From contig DAOTXK010000036.1 of the NCBI GenBank assembly GCA_034435395.1, forward strand, positions 1-13,101: a stretch of DNA of 13,101 bases, given 5' to 3'. The position numbers and the translations under genes were made by a program. The notes below the pieces were generated by a model. The model was not told the DNA's origin. It searched no databases and worked only from the letters and a program-made list of their open reading frames with translations. This document shows, piece by piece, positions 1 through 7,533 of the stretch (position 1 is its first letter; every line of letters begins with the position of its first letter). The DNA is from DAOTXK01 sp034435395 (GTDB lineage Bacteria; Chloroflexota; Anaerolineae; Aggregatilineales; Ch27).

Positions 1-859
1 GATCAAACATCCGTCCCTGGTCGCCCAGCTGGACCAGGGCGCGATCGGTCATCGGCGGGTCAAGCAACTGGCCGATCAGTTCGCTCTGCGGGGAGGGGAG
101 CGCGTCACGCAGGGCCGTGATCATGGCCCGGACGGGGGGCGTGATGTGGACCGGCAGGCGGGTGGTATTGAGGGCGTGGAGCAGCCGGGCCAGCTTCGCC
201 GTGGCGTTGGCGGGGCTGTAGCGGGGTGCCGAGCCATGCCCGGCGGGACCGCGCACGACGGCCACCGTCCGGCAGAACTGTTTTTCGGCCACCACGATGG
301 GGTAAAAGCGCCGGCCCCCCATGTCGAGGGTGAAACCGCCAAACTCCCCGATAGCGTAACGCACCCCGGCAAACAGCCCCGCGTGCGCCTCAACCAGGAA
401 CTTGGCCCCCATGTCGCCGGAGGCTTCCTCGTCGCTGAGGACGGCCAGGATCACGTCGCCGGGCAGAGGTGTCCCTTCCGCTTTGGCCCACATCACGGCA
501 GCCAGCATCATGGCCACGCCGGCCTTCATGTCCAGCGCGCCGCGCCCCCAGACGAATCCATCGGCGATGTGGGCCTCGAACGGCGGGTAGGTCCACGTCT
601 GGCCCTCAGTCGTGACCACGTCGATATGTCCCTGCACCAGCAGCGGCGGCGCATGACCGTCCCCGCGCAGCCGGGCGATCAGATTGGGGCGGTCGGGGTG
701 TCTGGCCAGGATGGTCGTCTCGATGCCCAGGCCGGTCAGCAGGTCGTTGATGTAGGCGATGCAGGGACCCTCGTTGCCGGGGGGATTGGTGGTGTCAAAG
801 CGGATGAGGTGTTGCAGCAGCTCCACGGGCCGTTGATAGATGGTGGTTGGTTCGGACAT
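1..859 (-). CDS. M20-family metallopeptidase/deacylase (ArgE/DapE-like), C-terminus cut off by window edge
   Basis: Zinc-dependent amidohydrolase of the M20 (ArgE/DapE/CPG2) family, cytosolic; it hydrolyses an N-acyl amino acid or a peptide. 286 residues are visible of a family usually about 380-430 long, so the C-terminal third lies outside the window. Visible metal-site motifs: GHID at 77-80 (H78, D80), GRGALDMKAG at 105-114 (bridging D110), DEEASG at 143-148 (catalytic E144, metal ligand E145) and GEFGG at 171-175 (E172). The dimerisation (lid) domain begins near residue 186 and carries GPAGHGSAP with H208. The ATG at 859 is supported by an AAGGA-type ribosome site a few bases upstream. 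The gene is separated from the upstream lipoprotein gene by 275 bp holding hairpins, so it is probably its own unit. Family assignment is firm; the substrate (acetylornithine, succinyl-DAP, dipeptide or other) cannot be read from the sequence. Confidence 0.9.
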   Translation of the reverse strand, partial: MSEPTTIYQRPVELLQHLIRFDTTNPPGNEGPCIAYINDLLTGLGIETTILARHPDRPNLIARLRGDGHAPPLLVQGHIDVVTTEGQTWTYPPFEAHIADGFVWGRGALDMKAGVAMMLAAVMWAKAEGTPLPGDVILAVLSDEEASGDMGAKFLVEAHAGLFAGVRYAIGEFGGFTLDMGGRRFYPIVVAEKQFCRTVAVVRGPAGHGSAPRYSPANATAKLARLLHALNTTRLPVHITPPVRAMITALRDALPSPQSELIGQLLDPPMTDRALVQLGDQGRMFD

Positions 860-960
860 CGCCGTTGATTCCTTCTCGGACAGGAGCCGGTGCAGGCGGG
901 CATCAACCGGGCTACCGCCCGTGAGAGACGCAGCACAGCACCCTGGAAAGAGGGAAGAAT

Positions 961-991
961 GCCAGGCAGCCCTTCAGGAGAGGGGCCTGGC
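961..991 (-). terminator. Hairpin, possible terminator of the lipoprotein operon
   Basis: A 7-bp perfect stem (961-967 with 985-991) is followed, after a 2-nt bulge, by 4 more pairs (970-973 with 981-984) and a 7-nt loop. On the minus strand it is followed by a pyrimidine-rich stretch (ATTCTTCCCTCTTTCC), not a clean T-run, so terminator activity is only plausible. It sits between the vWA lipoprotein stop and the M20 start. Confidence 0.4.
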
Positions 992-1060
992 GACGGGCGT
1001 ATTCTAGCCTGAGATTAACCGCCGGGCCATCATTTGGATGAGGGGAGGGCGGATGATCAT

Positions 1061-1096
1061 GCAACAGGGGCGCGGATCAGGCCGTGCCCCTGCTGC
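1061..1096 (-). terminator. Hairpin just after the vWA lipoprotein gene
   Basis: Arms 1061-1071 and 1086-1096 pair at 10 of 11 positions (core CAGGGGC/GCCCCTG) around a 14-nt loop, about 40 nt downstream of the stop codon at 1135. No T-run follows on the minus strand. It could be a Rho-independent terminator without a canonical tail or an mRNA 3'-end stabiliser. The rest of 860-1134 holds only a small 5-bp hairpin (908-921) and no convincing gene. Confidence 0.35.
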
Positions 1097-1134
1097 TGAT
1101 TAGATGGTGAGGATGCGCCGGGCGGACTGTCGCC

Positions 1135-2796
1135 TCAGCGCCCGATGCCCAGGCTGCCGCCAAATGCGGCTGAAATCTGCCCGTAGATGTCGCCGATGGT
1201 GGAGACATCACCTTCGTAGAAGATGCCGTTGGTCGCCAGGGCGATGTCGCGCAGGGTGGCGCGGTCGGCGTCTGCGCCGTAAGCGATGGTGTACACCGCC
1301 GCGCCGGAAGCCGAGACCACCGCCCGGAAGGCCTCATTCGGGCTGTCATAGTAGTTGCTGACGGTGTTCTGGCCGTCGGTCAGCACCACCATGGCGGTCA
1401 CCTCGTCGGGCCGTCCGGTCTTCCTCAGCGTTTCTGCTGTGTAGGCCATGCTGTCGAAGAGCGAGGTGCCGCCCAGGGCTACGATGCTGTTGATCTGGTC
1501 GATGATGTGCTGGCGGTTGCCGCCCAGACGTGTGTTTTCGACCAGGATGCGCGGCAGGTCGCTGAAGATGATCACGGTCAGACGGTCGTCGTCGCCCATC
1601 TGCTGCACAAATTCCACGGCGGAGCGGCGCACCTGCTCGATCTTATCGCCCTCCATGCTGCCGGAGACATCCAGCAGCATCGCCAGGTTAACGTCCTTGC
1701 GCTGGGCCTGCCACAGGTCCTGGATGGCGAAGACCGTGGCCGCTTCCGGCGAGGCGAAGACGTGTTCCGGCTGGGTGGGGTCAGCGCCATGCGCGGCATC
1801 GATCGGCGCGCCGAGGGGTACATCCGGGTTGGCCGGGCGCAGGCCGTGAATCTCCAGCGCTCGCTGCTGCGTCGGCGCATCCAGCAGGTAGGCCAGGAAA
1901 GTCTCCGCCGCTCCGGTAGCGACCTCGTCCATGCCCGCCCGCACGCAGGTGGGGTAGGTCGCCACAAACGTGCCCTCAAAGGGGTAGATGGCGACCATGC
2001 GGGGGTCGCGCGGCCCCTGGGTGACCACGGCGTTTTCGTACAGGACCGCGGCGTTCAGGTAGGTGATGCCCCGGTTGAGCGCTGTGGTGCTCAGCAGATG
2101 GGTGTCCGTGCTGAACCAGGACACCGCGCTCTCAAACGCGCCGACCGACGCCTGCACAATAGGGTCCTGAACATCCGCGACCGTGATACGGTCCGGGCCG
2201 GACTCGGCGGCGTAGACCAGCGCCAGGAGCGTCTGCACGCCGCTGTCGGACAGGCCGGGGTGGGCGTGGCCGAGGCGCAGCGTCTGCCCCCACTGGCCGC
2301 CGCTGTAGTAGGCCCAGGCGGTCGGATCGGCGGCCAGGCTGGCCACATCCAGCCAGCCGAGGGTGCGGCCCGGCCAGCCGAGGGCGCGGGCTACCGGCTC
2401 CCACATGGCGATCACCAGCGGGCTGGCGGCGATGCTGACGCAGTTGGGCAGGAAGATCTCATTTCCTGCGCTCTGATGTAATACTTCGCGCCAGTTAGGA
2501 TCGGCGGTGGTCCACAGTTCGGGCAGGGCAGCGCCTCCCAGCATCTCACTGGCGGCCTGCCCGGCGTCCACGGCCTGGCCCTCGATGTAGATCGGTCGCC
2601 CATCCTCTGCTTTGATGCCCTGGCGGTTGAAGCTGGCGGCGGAATCGCTGGCCCAGTTCTGGATGCTGGTGCTGTAAATCCAGCGCAGGAGCAGGGCGTT
2701 CCCAGATGGGCCATCGCCGCCCTGGCAGGCGGTCAGGATCATGAGGACGGCCAGGCCCAGCCACACGGCCCGGCGGACGTTCTGTTGTGTGAGCAT
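1135..2796 (-). CDS. Lipoprotein: substrate-binding-like domain fused to vWA domain
   Basis: Exported 553-aa lipoprotein. The N-terminus is a short positive region, a hydrophobic stretch and a lipobox LTAC with the lipidated cysteine at C24. Residues about 38-345 look like a periplasmic-binding-protein type II (extracellular solute-binding) domain: an N-terminal ligand lobe, SPLVIAMWEP at 125-134, and a GLSDSGVQTLLALVY stretch typical of the class. Residues about 368-550 are a von Willebrand factor A domain with a complete MIDAS metal site: DVSGS (D376, S378, S380), T444 in GGTSLFDS and D474 in LTDGQ. It should therefore bind a divalent cation and a protein partner outside the membrane. The start ATG has GGGAGG 7 nt upstream and follows the SBP-OmpA stop by 19 nt, so the two are co-transcribed. 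From family knowledge, such SBP-vWA proteins often pair with SBP-OmpA proteins near toxic-anion-resistance (TelA) genes; none is seen here. The ligand is unknown. Confidence 0.9.
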   Translation of the reverse strand: MLTQQNVRRAVWLGLAVLMILTACQGGDGPSGNALLLRWIYSTSIQNWASDSAASFNRQGIKAEDGRPIYIEGQAVDAGQAASEMLGGAALPELWTTADPNWREVLHQSAGNEIFLPNCVSIAASPLVIAMWEPVARALGWPGRTLGWLDVASLAADPTAWAYYSGGQWGQTLRLGHAHPGLSDSGVQTLLALVYAAESGPDRITVADVQDPIVQASVGAFESAVSWFSTDTHLLSTTALNRGITYLNAAVLYENAVVTQGPRDPRMVAIYPFEGTFVATYPTCVRAGMDEVATGAAETFLAYLLDAPTQQRALEIHGLRPANPDVPLGAPIDAAHGADPTQPEHVFASPEAATVFAIQDLWQAQRKDVNLAMLLDVSGSMEGDKIEQVRRSAVEFVQQMGDDDRLTVIIFSDLPRILVENTRLGGNRQHIIDQINSIVALGGTSLFDSMAYTAETLRKTGRPDEVTAMVVLTDGQNTVSNYYDSPNEAFRAVVSASGAAVYTIAYGADADRATLRDIALATNGIFYEGDVSTIGDIYGQISAAFGGSLGIGR

Positions 2797-2815
2797 GTCT
2801 GCGCCTCCCGCCGCC

Positions 2816-4420
2816 TTAGCGTCCAGCCGTGATCAGGGACATCTCAACGAAACGATCCAGCGCTTGCAGGTCCGGATCGTCAGTGTTGCGACGCTCCGGC
2901 GGGGGCAGGGTGGCCTCCGCCACAAAGCGGGCCGGGTCCAGCCCCTGGCTGACCAGGTAGTCCACCACAGCCTGGGCGCGGGCCAGCCCGAAGTCGTAAA
3001 TCTCTTGCTCGCTGTAGGTGCCCTCCGGGCCGGGCCAGGCCGACGAGCCGGTCACCCGCAGGAAGATGCCCACGCTGCTGCTCATGATCGGGATCACGCA
3101 GTCGTCCAGGATGCGGCGCGATTCCAGCGTCAGCTCTGCCGACTCCGGCAGGAAGGTGAAACGACGGCAGGGCAACACCCCCAGGGTGGTCCCGGCTTCG
3201 GGATCGATGGTCGAGAGGTCAGGCCGCGAGCCTAGCGAAAACGTGTCGTTGACCGGGGATGCGCTGGTTTGTAGCTCGGTGCGAGCGCCCGCTTCCAGCA
3301 CGAAGCGCGGGTTGATCAGGTCGGCCACTTCGTCGCTGGGCACATCCACGCCGGAGGCCGCCCAGACCCGCCGGGCGATCTCCAGCCGCTGGACCAGGGG
3401 GGCGGTATCGCGCATCACGGTCAGGTTGTTGCCCAGGTCGGCCTGCGCCACCGTCCCCAACCAGCCCCGGAGGTCGTCGCTGGCGCTCTCCAGATAAACA
3501 AAACTCCAGTCGTTGTGCCCCCAGGCGGCGACCTGCGCGGCGGCAGCATCAAAGCCCTCCAGCTGCGCTTTGAGAGTCTGGAACCAGGCGTTGTGAAAGG
3601 CCTGCACGACCGATGGCCTGTTCGCCACGGCCTGGCGCGAGGTGGCGATCACGTCGATGATGATGCGCAACTGGTCGGAAGAGAGCAGGCGCGTGCCGCC
3701 GCTTTGCTCCGCCTCGAGGATGTCCGGCTCCCAGCCGGAAACCACGTCCGCCTGCCCCCGGTTGAAGGTTTCCACCGCTTCGGCCACCGAATCGGTGGGG
3801 ACCAGCGTCACATCATAGCGGGGGTTGAGCCGGGCCACGTTCAGCGTGAACAGGACAAAATACTCGCCCACGCTGCCGCGCGAGAAGGCGATGCGCGCCC
3901 CGCGCAGGTCGTTGATGGTCGGGATGTCGCGCACCCAGAGTTGATCGGCCCCGGCGGATTCGTCCACGATGGCTGTGATCAGGCCGGCGCTGCTCAGGGC
4001 GATGCTGTCCGCGGTGGTCAGCAGGCAGTCCCACTGCCCGGAGCTGAGCGCGGCGATGCGGCCTTCCTCGGCGATGTCATAGTCGGCCATCCCGTCCAGC
4101 GCGAAGGGCACGATTCCCAGGTGAAAGCCGTTCTGCTGGTCGATGCCGGTCATCTGCATCTGTTGCAGGATGAAGTAACTGCCGAAGGCATCCGCCGCGC
4201 AGACATAGGTCGGCAGGCCATCCCTCAGGTTGACGCCTGCCGCATAGAGCGGCTCGGCCACGATCGGCGGCTCGGTGGGCGGCACGATCACGGCCACGGT
4301 GGCCGAGGGGATCGGCGTCGGGCCTTGCAACGTGCCGGACTGCGCCAGGAGGGCGGCGATGATAACCACGATCGCCGCCACGATGATAAAGATGAACAAA
4401 ACCACCCGCCCTCGGTTCAT
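2816..4420 (-). CDS. Membrane-anchored substrate-binding (NMT1/SsuA-like) protein with OmpA-like C-terminal domain
   Basis: 534-aa envelope protein. Residues 7-26 form a single hydrophobic helix with no lipobox cysteine, so it is probably an N-terminal anchor or a non-lipid signal. A Pro/Thr-rich linker (about 30-55) follows. Residues about 60-370 resemble NMT1/SsuA/TauA-type substrate-binding proteins: DCLLTTADS at 131-139, INDLRGARIAFSRGSVGEYF at 169-188, then GQADVVSGWEPD (222-233), the usual lobe-crossing segment of that family. Residues about 410-531 are OmpA-like: the FTFLPESAELT strand (421-431) and YDFGLARAQAVVDYLVSQGL (475-494), with the conserved Arg at R481. The OmpA peptidoglycan-contact Asp (usually in G-x-T-D) is absent; the site reads GSSAW at 458-462. 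An AGGGAG ribosome site precedes the ATG by 7 nt. The gene is first in a two-gene unit with the vWA lipoprotein. No permease or ATPase is adjacent, so a sensing or scaffold role is as likely as transport. Confidence 0.88.
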   Translation of the reverse strand: MNRGRVVLFIFIIVAAIVVIIAALLAQSGTLQGPTPIPSATVAVIVPPTEPPIVAEPLYAAGVNLRDGLPTYVCAADAFGSYFILQQMQMTGIDQQNGFHLGIVPFALDGMADYDIAEEGRIAALSSGQWDCLLTTADSIALSSAGLITAIVDESAGADQLWVRDIPTINDLRGARIAFSRGSVGEYFVLFTLNVARLNPRYDVTLVPTDSVAEAVETFNRGQADVVSGWEPDILEAEQSGGTRLLSSDQLRIIIDVIATSRQAVANRPSVVQAFHNAWFQTLKAQLEGFDAAAAQVAAWGHNDWSFVYLESASDDLRGWLGTVAQADLGNNLTVMRDTAPLVQRLEIARRVWAASGVDVPSDEVADLINPRFVLEAGARTELQTSASPVNDTFSLGSRPDLSTIDPEAGTTLGVLPCRRFTFLPESAELTLESRRILDDCVIPIMSSSVGIFLRVTGSSAWPGPEGTYSEQEIYDFGLARAQAVVDYLVSQGLDPARFVAEATLPPPERRNTDDPDLQALDRFVEMSLITAGR

Positions 4421-4493
4421 AGCCTCTCTCCCTACAGAACATTCCTCAGCCGTCGGGGTCGTCAGCGGCAGCCTGTTCGGCCCTTATGTGCAC

Positions 4494-4522
4494 TTATTAA
4501 ACATCATGTCTTCCTGTGGCAG
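4494..4522 (-). promoter_or_regulatory. Weak candidate promoter of the SBP-OmpA/vWA operon
   Basis: On the minus strand, CTGCCA (4522-4517; 4 of 6 to TTGACA) lies 17 nt before TAATAA (4499-4494; 3 of 6 to TATAAT), about 75 nt upstream of the ATG at 4420. The A+T-rich patch TTTAATAAG stands out in a GC-rich context, but the match is weak and the -35 overlaps a hairpin. Confidence 0.25.
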
Positions 4523-4549
4523 CCCCCCAGATACGGGGGTATTCGCCAC
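4516..4549 (-). terminator. Hairpin downstream of the arginine decarboxylase gene
   Basis: Nested stems: GTGGC/GCCAC (4516-4520 with 4545-4549) outside and CCCCC/GGGGG (4524-4528 with 4535-4539) inside, with a 6-nt loop. It lies about 40 nt past the decarboxylase stop. The following minus-strand sequence has only ATGTTTAAT, so it is an imperfect Rho-independent terminator candidate. Confidence 0.35.
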
Positions 4550-4585
4550 GTATGACAGTGTGTAGCGGCATATGTGCATGGTCGA

Positions 4586-6010
4586 TCACGATCGGTAGCC
4601 CAGTAGGTACAGGATATCTTCATAGGATTGTTCGGGCATAACGGAGTAGCGCAGCGCGCCGCCGTCATCAAACCCCTCGATGATCAACTCGCTGGCTTCC
4701 GGCAGCAGACAGTGTTTGGCACCCCGTATGCCGCCCAACATCTCCTGATACGCGCCAATGCCGAAAACGCCGATATACAGGCCCTCCGTCTCCACCGGCA
4801 GGTAGAGCGGTTGATGGCCTTGGCGCGTGGGGTAGATGTCATCGGTGTCGCAGGTCAGCCCGCCCAGCCGCACCCGCTGGAAGGGTTTATCCAGGTGATT
4901 GAGCGGCAGGACCTGGAATTCCAGCCCCAGCGCCCAGGCGTCGGGGAAGGAACTCATCACGCTGCCGTCGATCAGGTACCAGGGCGTCTGGGAGCCGTTG
5001 TCCTTGGCTTTAAGGACGCGGAACAGATGGAGGCCGTGGGCGGCGGTGGTGTACCGTCCGAACTCGCCGAGCAGCGTCGGGGCGGGGATGCCGTGGGCCT
5101 GGCTGACCTCCCAGGCTGTCCGCACCAGCTGGGTGATAAATTCAGGGTAGGTGAGGTCCGCCATCTCCTCTTCCCTGGCGGGCAGACCGCCGCCCCAGTT
5201 GTAGATGTGCAGGGAGGGATGGGCCTTCGCCAGCGCGGCGTAGATACCCATGCTGGACCGAAAGCCCGCCAGCCAGCGCTCCGGGTCGCTGGCGGCGTCG
5301 CTCTGCATGGCGTGGTACATCACCAATGTGAGGTTGGGGGCAGCCGCGATTCGCCGGGCGGCTTCGCGCAGGGCCGGACCAGCCATGCCGAAGCGGATGT
5401 CCGAGCCTTCGATGGCATCGACGGTGCGGGCGTGTTTGTCGATCTTCTGGCGCAGCCCCACTTGAAAGCTCAGGCCGGACTCGATGAACGGTTCCAGTTC
5501 GTCCACGTCCTCGAAGACCGGCATGACATGCTCAAAGCCGTCCGCCCGCAGCTCGATCAGCTTCTTCGTGTAGTCGGAGCCAGGTGTCTTAAAGCCGTTG
5601 TTGATGGCCCAGCGGTCGGGCGGCATCAGGCCGTGCTTCAGGCAATAGCGGACAATCTCCACGTCGGTGGCGGACGATGTCTCGTAGTGCGCCCCCGCCG
5701 CCAAGGCCGTGCGGGTGACTTCCTCGGAGCTGTTGGCCTTGGAGGCGTAAGCATACTCAAACCCGGCGGGATAGCCGATCTCGGCCATGGCTTCGGCGAA
5801 CCAGGACCGCATCTGCCTGATCTGGTCGGCGATTTTGGGCAGGAAGACGACTTCCAGCGGGCTGCCCAGCGGCTCCGCCCGACCGGGCAGCGGCTCGGTC
5901 ATCAAACGGAGCAACTCCACGCCGGCGAAGTGCAGCCGCCCATTTTTGACCGTCAGGTCAGGGCCGATGGTGCTGCCTTCCGGATAGGGTGAAGGGATGG
6001 TCGCGTTCAT
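4586..6010 (-). CDS. speA: Short SpeA-type PLP-dependent arginine decarboxylase
   Basis: Fold-type III PLP decarboxylase (alanine-racemase-like TIM barrel plus beta domain), 474 aa, cytosolic. Likely reaction: L-arginine to agmatine and CO2, the first step of the arginine route to polyamines. Motifs: PLP-binding lysine K91 in YASKAN; ETSSATDVEIV (110-120); glycine loop NWGGGL (271-276); EFGRY (316-320); FPDAWAL (355-361); and LTCDTDDIYP (385-394), the SpeA-type CDSD motif with C387 and D388 expected at the dimer-interface active site. LYIGVFGIGAYQEMLGG (411-427) is also typical. It is well short of E. coli-type SpeA (about 650 aa) and resembles the roughly 460-aa homologues common in Bacteroidota. 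The ATG at 6010 was chosen because the 48 residues available upstream in frame (to 6154) are low-complexity, basic and unlike the family. A weak GAGAG ribosome site lies 9 nt upstream. The gene stands alone; no agmatinase or spermidine synthase is nearby. Substrate is inferred. Confidence 0.85.
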   Translation of the reverse strand: MNATIPSPYPEGSTIGPDLTVKNGRLHFAGVELLRLMTEPLPGRAEPLGSPLEVVFLPKIADQIRQMRSWFAEAMAEIGYPAGFEYAYASKANSSEEVTRTALAAGAHYETSSATDVEIVRYCLKHGLMPPDRWAINNGFKTPGSDYTKKLIELRADGFEHVMPVFEDVDELEPFIESGLSFQVGLRQKIDKHARTVDAIEGSDIRFGMAGPALREAARRIAAAPNLTLVMYHAMQSDAASDPERWLAGFRSSMGIYAALAKAHPSLHIYNWGGGLPAREEEMADLTYPEFITQLVRTAWEVSQAHGIPAPTLLGEFGRYTTAAHGLHLFRVLKAKDNGSQTPWYLIDGSVMSSFPDAWALGLEFQVLPLNHLDKPFQRVRLGGLTCDTDDIYPTRQGHQPLYLPVETEGLYIGVFGIGAYQEMLGGIRGAKHCLLPEASELIIEGFDDGGALRYSVMPEQSYEDILYLLGYRS

Positions 6011-6037
6011 GTATGGTATCTCTCGTGGTACGATCCC

Positions 6038-6043
6038 AGTATA
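6038..6043 (-). promoter_or_regulatory. Candidate -10 element of the decarboxylase gene
   Basis: TATACT on the minus strand (5 of 6 to TATAAT) sits 28 nt upstream of the ATG at 6010, in an otherwise GC-rich region. No good -35 is found at 16-18 nt (best CAGGAA), so support is limited to the -10. Confidence 0.3.
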
Positions 6044-6184
6044 TCTGGTCCGCCGCCAGCTTCCTGAAACGCCGCTGCCATCCAGCCGACTTTTTCGCGT
6101 TCCTGCTGACAGGACGGTTGGCTTAATGGTAGGTCGGATGGCGAGCCAGGGCAAATGGGGCGGCTGGAGGAGGGGGACGGCTCA

Positions 6185-6232
6185 GGGCGGGAATCAAACA
6201 CCCGCCTGGGCCAGCCTTCAGCCGGGCGGGTG
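6185..6232 (-). terminator. Rho-independent terminator of the pdh operon
   Basis: An 8-bp perfect stem CACCCGCC/GGCGGGTG (6199-6206 with 6225-6232) extends by three inner pairs (one G-T). On the minus strand it is followed directly by TTTGATT. It starts 24 nt after the pdhC stop. A second GGCGGG arm at 6186-6191 can also pair with 6201-6206, giving a competing hairpin. The remainder of 6011-6184 shows no gene. Confidence 0.6.
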
Positions 6233-6255
6233 AGACATTCCGGCGTGATCCACCC

Positions 6256-7533
6256 TCAGACCAGCAGTCCCATCGGATTCTCCACCAGTTTCTTCATCGC
6301 CTGTAAAAATTCGGCGGCTTCCGCCCCGTCGCTGACCCGGTGGTCGACGCTGATGGTGACCTTCATGCGCTGGCCGACGCCCAACGTGCCATCTTCTTTG
6401 ACGACCGGCACCTGCCTGGCCGCCCCCACCGCCAGGATGGCCGCCTCCGGCGGGTTAATGATGGCGGCGAACTGATCAACTTCGTATGGTCCCAGGTTGC
6501 TGACGGTGAAGGTGGCGCCATCCACGTCGTCCGGCCTGACCCGGCCCTCGCGAGCGCGGAGGAACATCTCCCGGTTCCGCGCGGCCATCGTGCCCAGGGC
6601 GACTTTGTCGGCATCTTTGGCCACGACGTTAATCAGCCCGCCACCGGGCAGCGCGACCGCCATGCCGATATGGATGCGCTGGTGACGGACGATCTTATCG
6701 CCGTAGTAATGCGTGTTCAGATTGGGGAATTTGCGCAGGGTCAGCGCCACCGCCTTGACGATCAGGTCGTTGACGGTGATCTTGACGTCGTCCTCGGCCA
6801 GCGACTCGTTGAGTTGCTGGCGCAGGGCCAGCAGCGCCGCCACGTCCATCTCCGTGGTGACGTAAAAGTGCGGCACCTGCTGCTTGGCGGGCACCATCCG
6901 ATCGGCGATGCGGCGGCGGAGTCGGCTGATGTCTTCGATCACCACGTCCGGGCCGCCGGGCAATTCGCCGTAAGCGGGCGCGGGAGCGACGGCCGGGACG
7001 GCCGCCGGGGCTTTGGCGGGGGCCGCTGCCTCCGGCTGGAATCTCTCCACGTCCCGCTTGACGACGCGGCCTTCCGGGCCGGTGCCCCTGACCAGGCGGA
7101 GATCGATGCCCCGCTCATCGGCAATGCGGCGGGCCAGAGGGCTGGCTTTCACGCCGCCCGGATACGCGCTGCCATCGCCGCCAGGCGGGGCCAGAGCCGC
7201 CGCGGCAGGGGGGGTGGGCGTCTCGGCCACCGGCGCGGCAGGGGCCTGGGCTTCGGCTGGTTCGGGGGTGGCGCCCGCTGCGGGGACTGGCTCGCCAGCT
7301 TCGCCCACGTAGGCAATGGTCACGCCGACCGGCAGCACGTCGCCGGGTTCGGCCAGCAGCCTGAGGATCGTCCCGCCGACGGTGGACTCGATTTCGATGG
7401 TGGCCTTGTCGGTCTCGATCTCGGCGATCACGTCGCCCTTGTTGATCGTATCGCCCGGCTGCTTGAGCCAGTTGATCAGCGTGCCTTCCGCCATGTCAAA
7501 GCCCAGCTTGGGCATCTGGACTGCTTCCGCCAT
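6256..7533 (-). CDS. pdhC: Pyruvate dehydrogenase E2 (dihydrolipoamide acetyltransferase)
   Basis: Core acyltransferase of a 2-oxo acid dehydrogenase complex: takes the acetyl group from E1 on a lipoyl arm and passes it to CoA. 425 aa, cytosolic. Order: one lipoyl domain (about 2-77) with the lipoylated lysine K43 in ETDKA; an Ala/Pro linker (80-125); a peripheral-subunit (E3/E1) binding domain (128-165) with SPLARRIA and RGTGPEGRVVKRDV; a second Ala/Pro linker (166-193); and the catalytic domain (about 197-425) ending in the DHRVSDG signature, with H398 and D402 as active-site residues. The ATG overlaps the pdhB stop (TGATG), and a strong AAGGAGGTG ribosome site sits in the last codons of pdhB, so translation is coupled. 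Only one lipoyl domain is present, as in most Gram-positive-type E2s. The complex is named PDH from the E1 partners; acetoin or branched-chain oxoacid use is possible but less likely. Confidence 0.95.
   Translation of the reverse strand: MAEAVQMPKLGFDMAEGTLINWLKQPGDTINKGDVIAEIETDKATIEIESTVGGTILRLLAEPGDVLPVGVTIAYVGEAGEPVPAAGATPEPAEAQAPAAPVAETPTPPAAAALAPPGGDGSAYPGGVKASPLARRIADERGIDLRLVRGTGPEGRVVKRDVERFQPEAAAPAKAPAAVPAVAPAPAYGELPGGPDVVIEDISRLRRRIADRMVPAKQQVPHFYVTTEMDVAALLALRQQLNESLAEDDVKITVNDLIVKAVALTLRKFPNLNTHYYGDKIVRHQRIHIGMAVALPGGGLINVVAKDADKVALGTMAARNREMFLRAREGRVRPDDVDGATFTVSNLGPYEVDQFAAIINPPEAAILAVGAARQVPVVKEDGTLGVGQRMKVTISVDHRVSDGAEAAEFLQAMKKLVENPMGLLV

Noticed and set aside
4485..4578. 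TATGTGCA repeated at 4485 and 4571
   Set aside because: A single 8-base repeat 86 bp apart with no symmetry or further similarity; likely chance.
4628..5992. Long plus-strand open frame (454 aa) opposite the arginine decarboxylase
   Set aside because: It is antisense to a gene with clear catalytic motifs. The translation is Gly/Arg/His/Gln-rich with no recognisable domain, which is usual for frames opposite GC-rich genes.
6011..6154. 48-residue N-terminal extension of the decarboxylase
   Set aside because: Low-complexity basic sequence with no match to the family; the candidate -10 box lies inside it, so it is probably untranslated.
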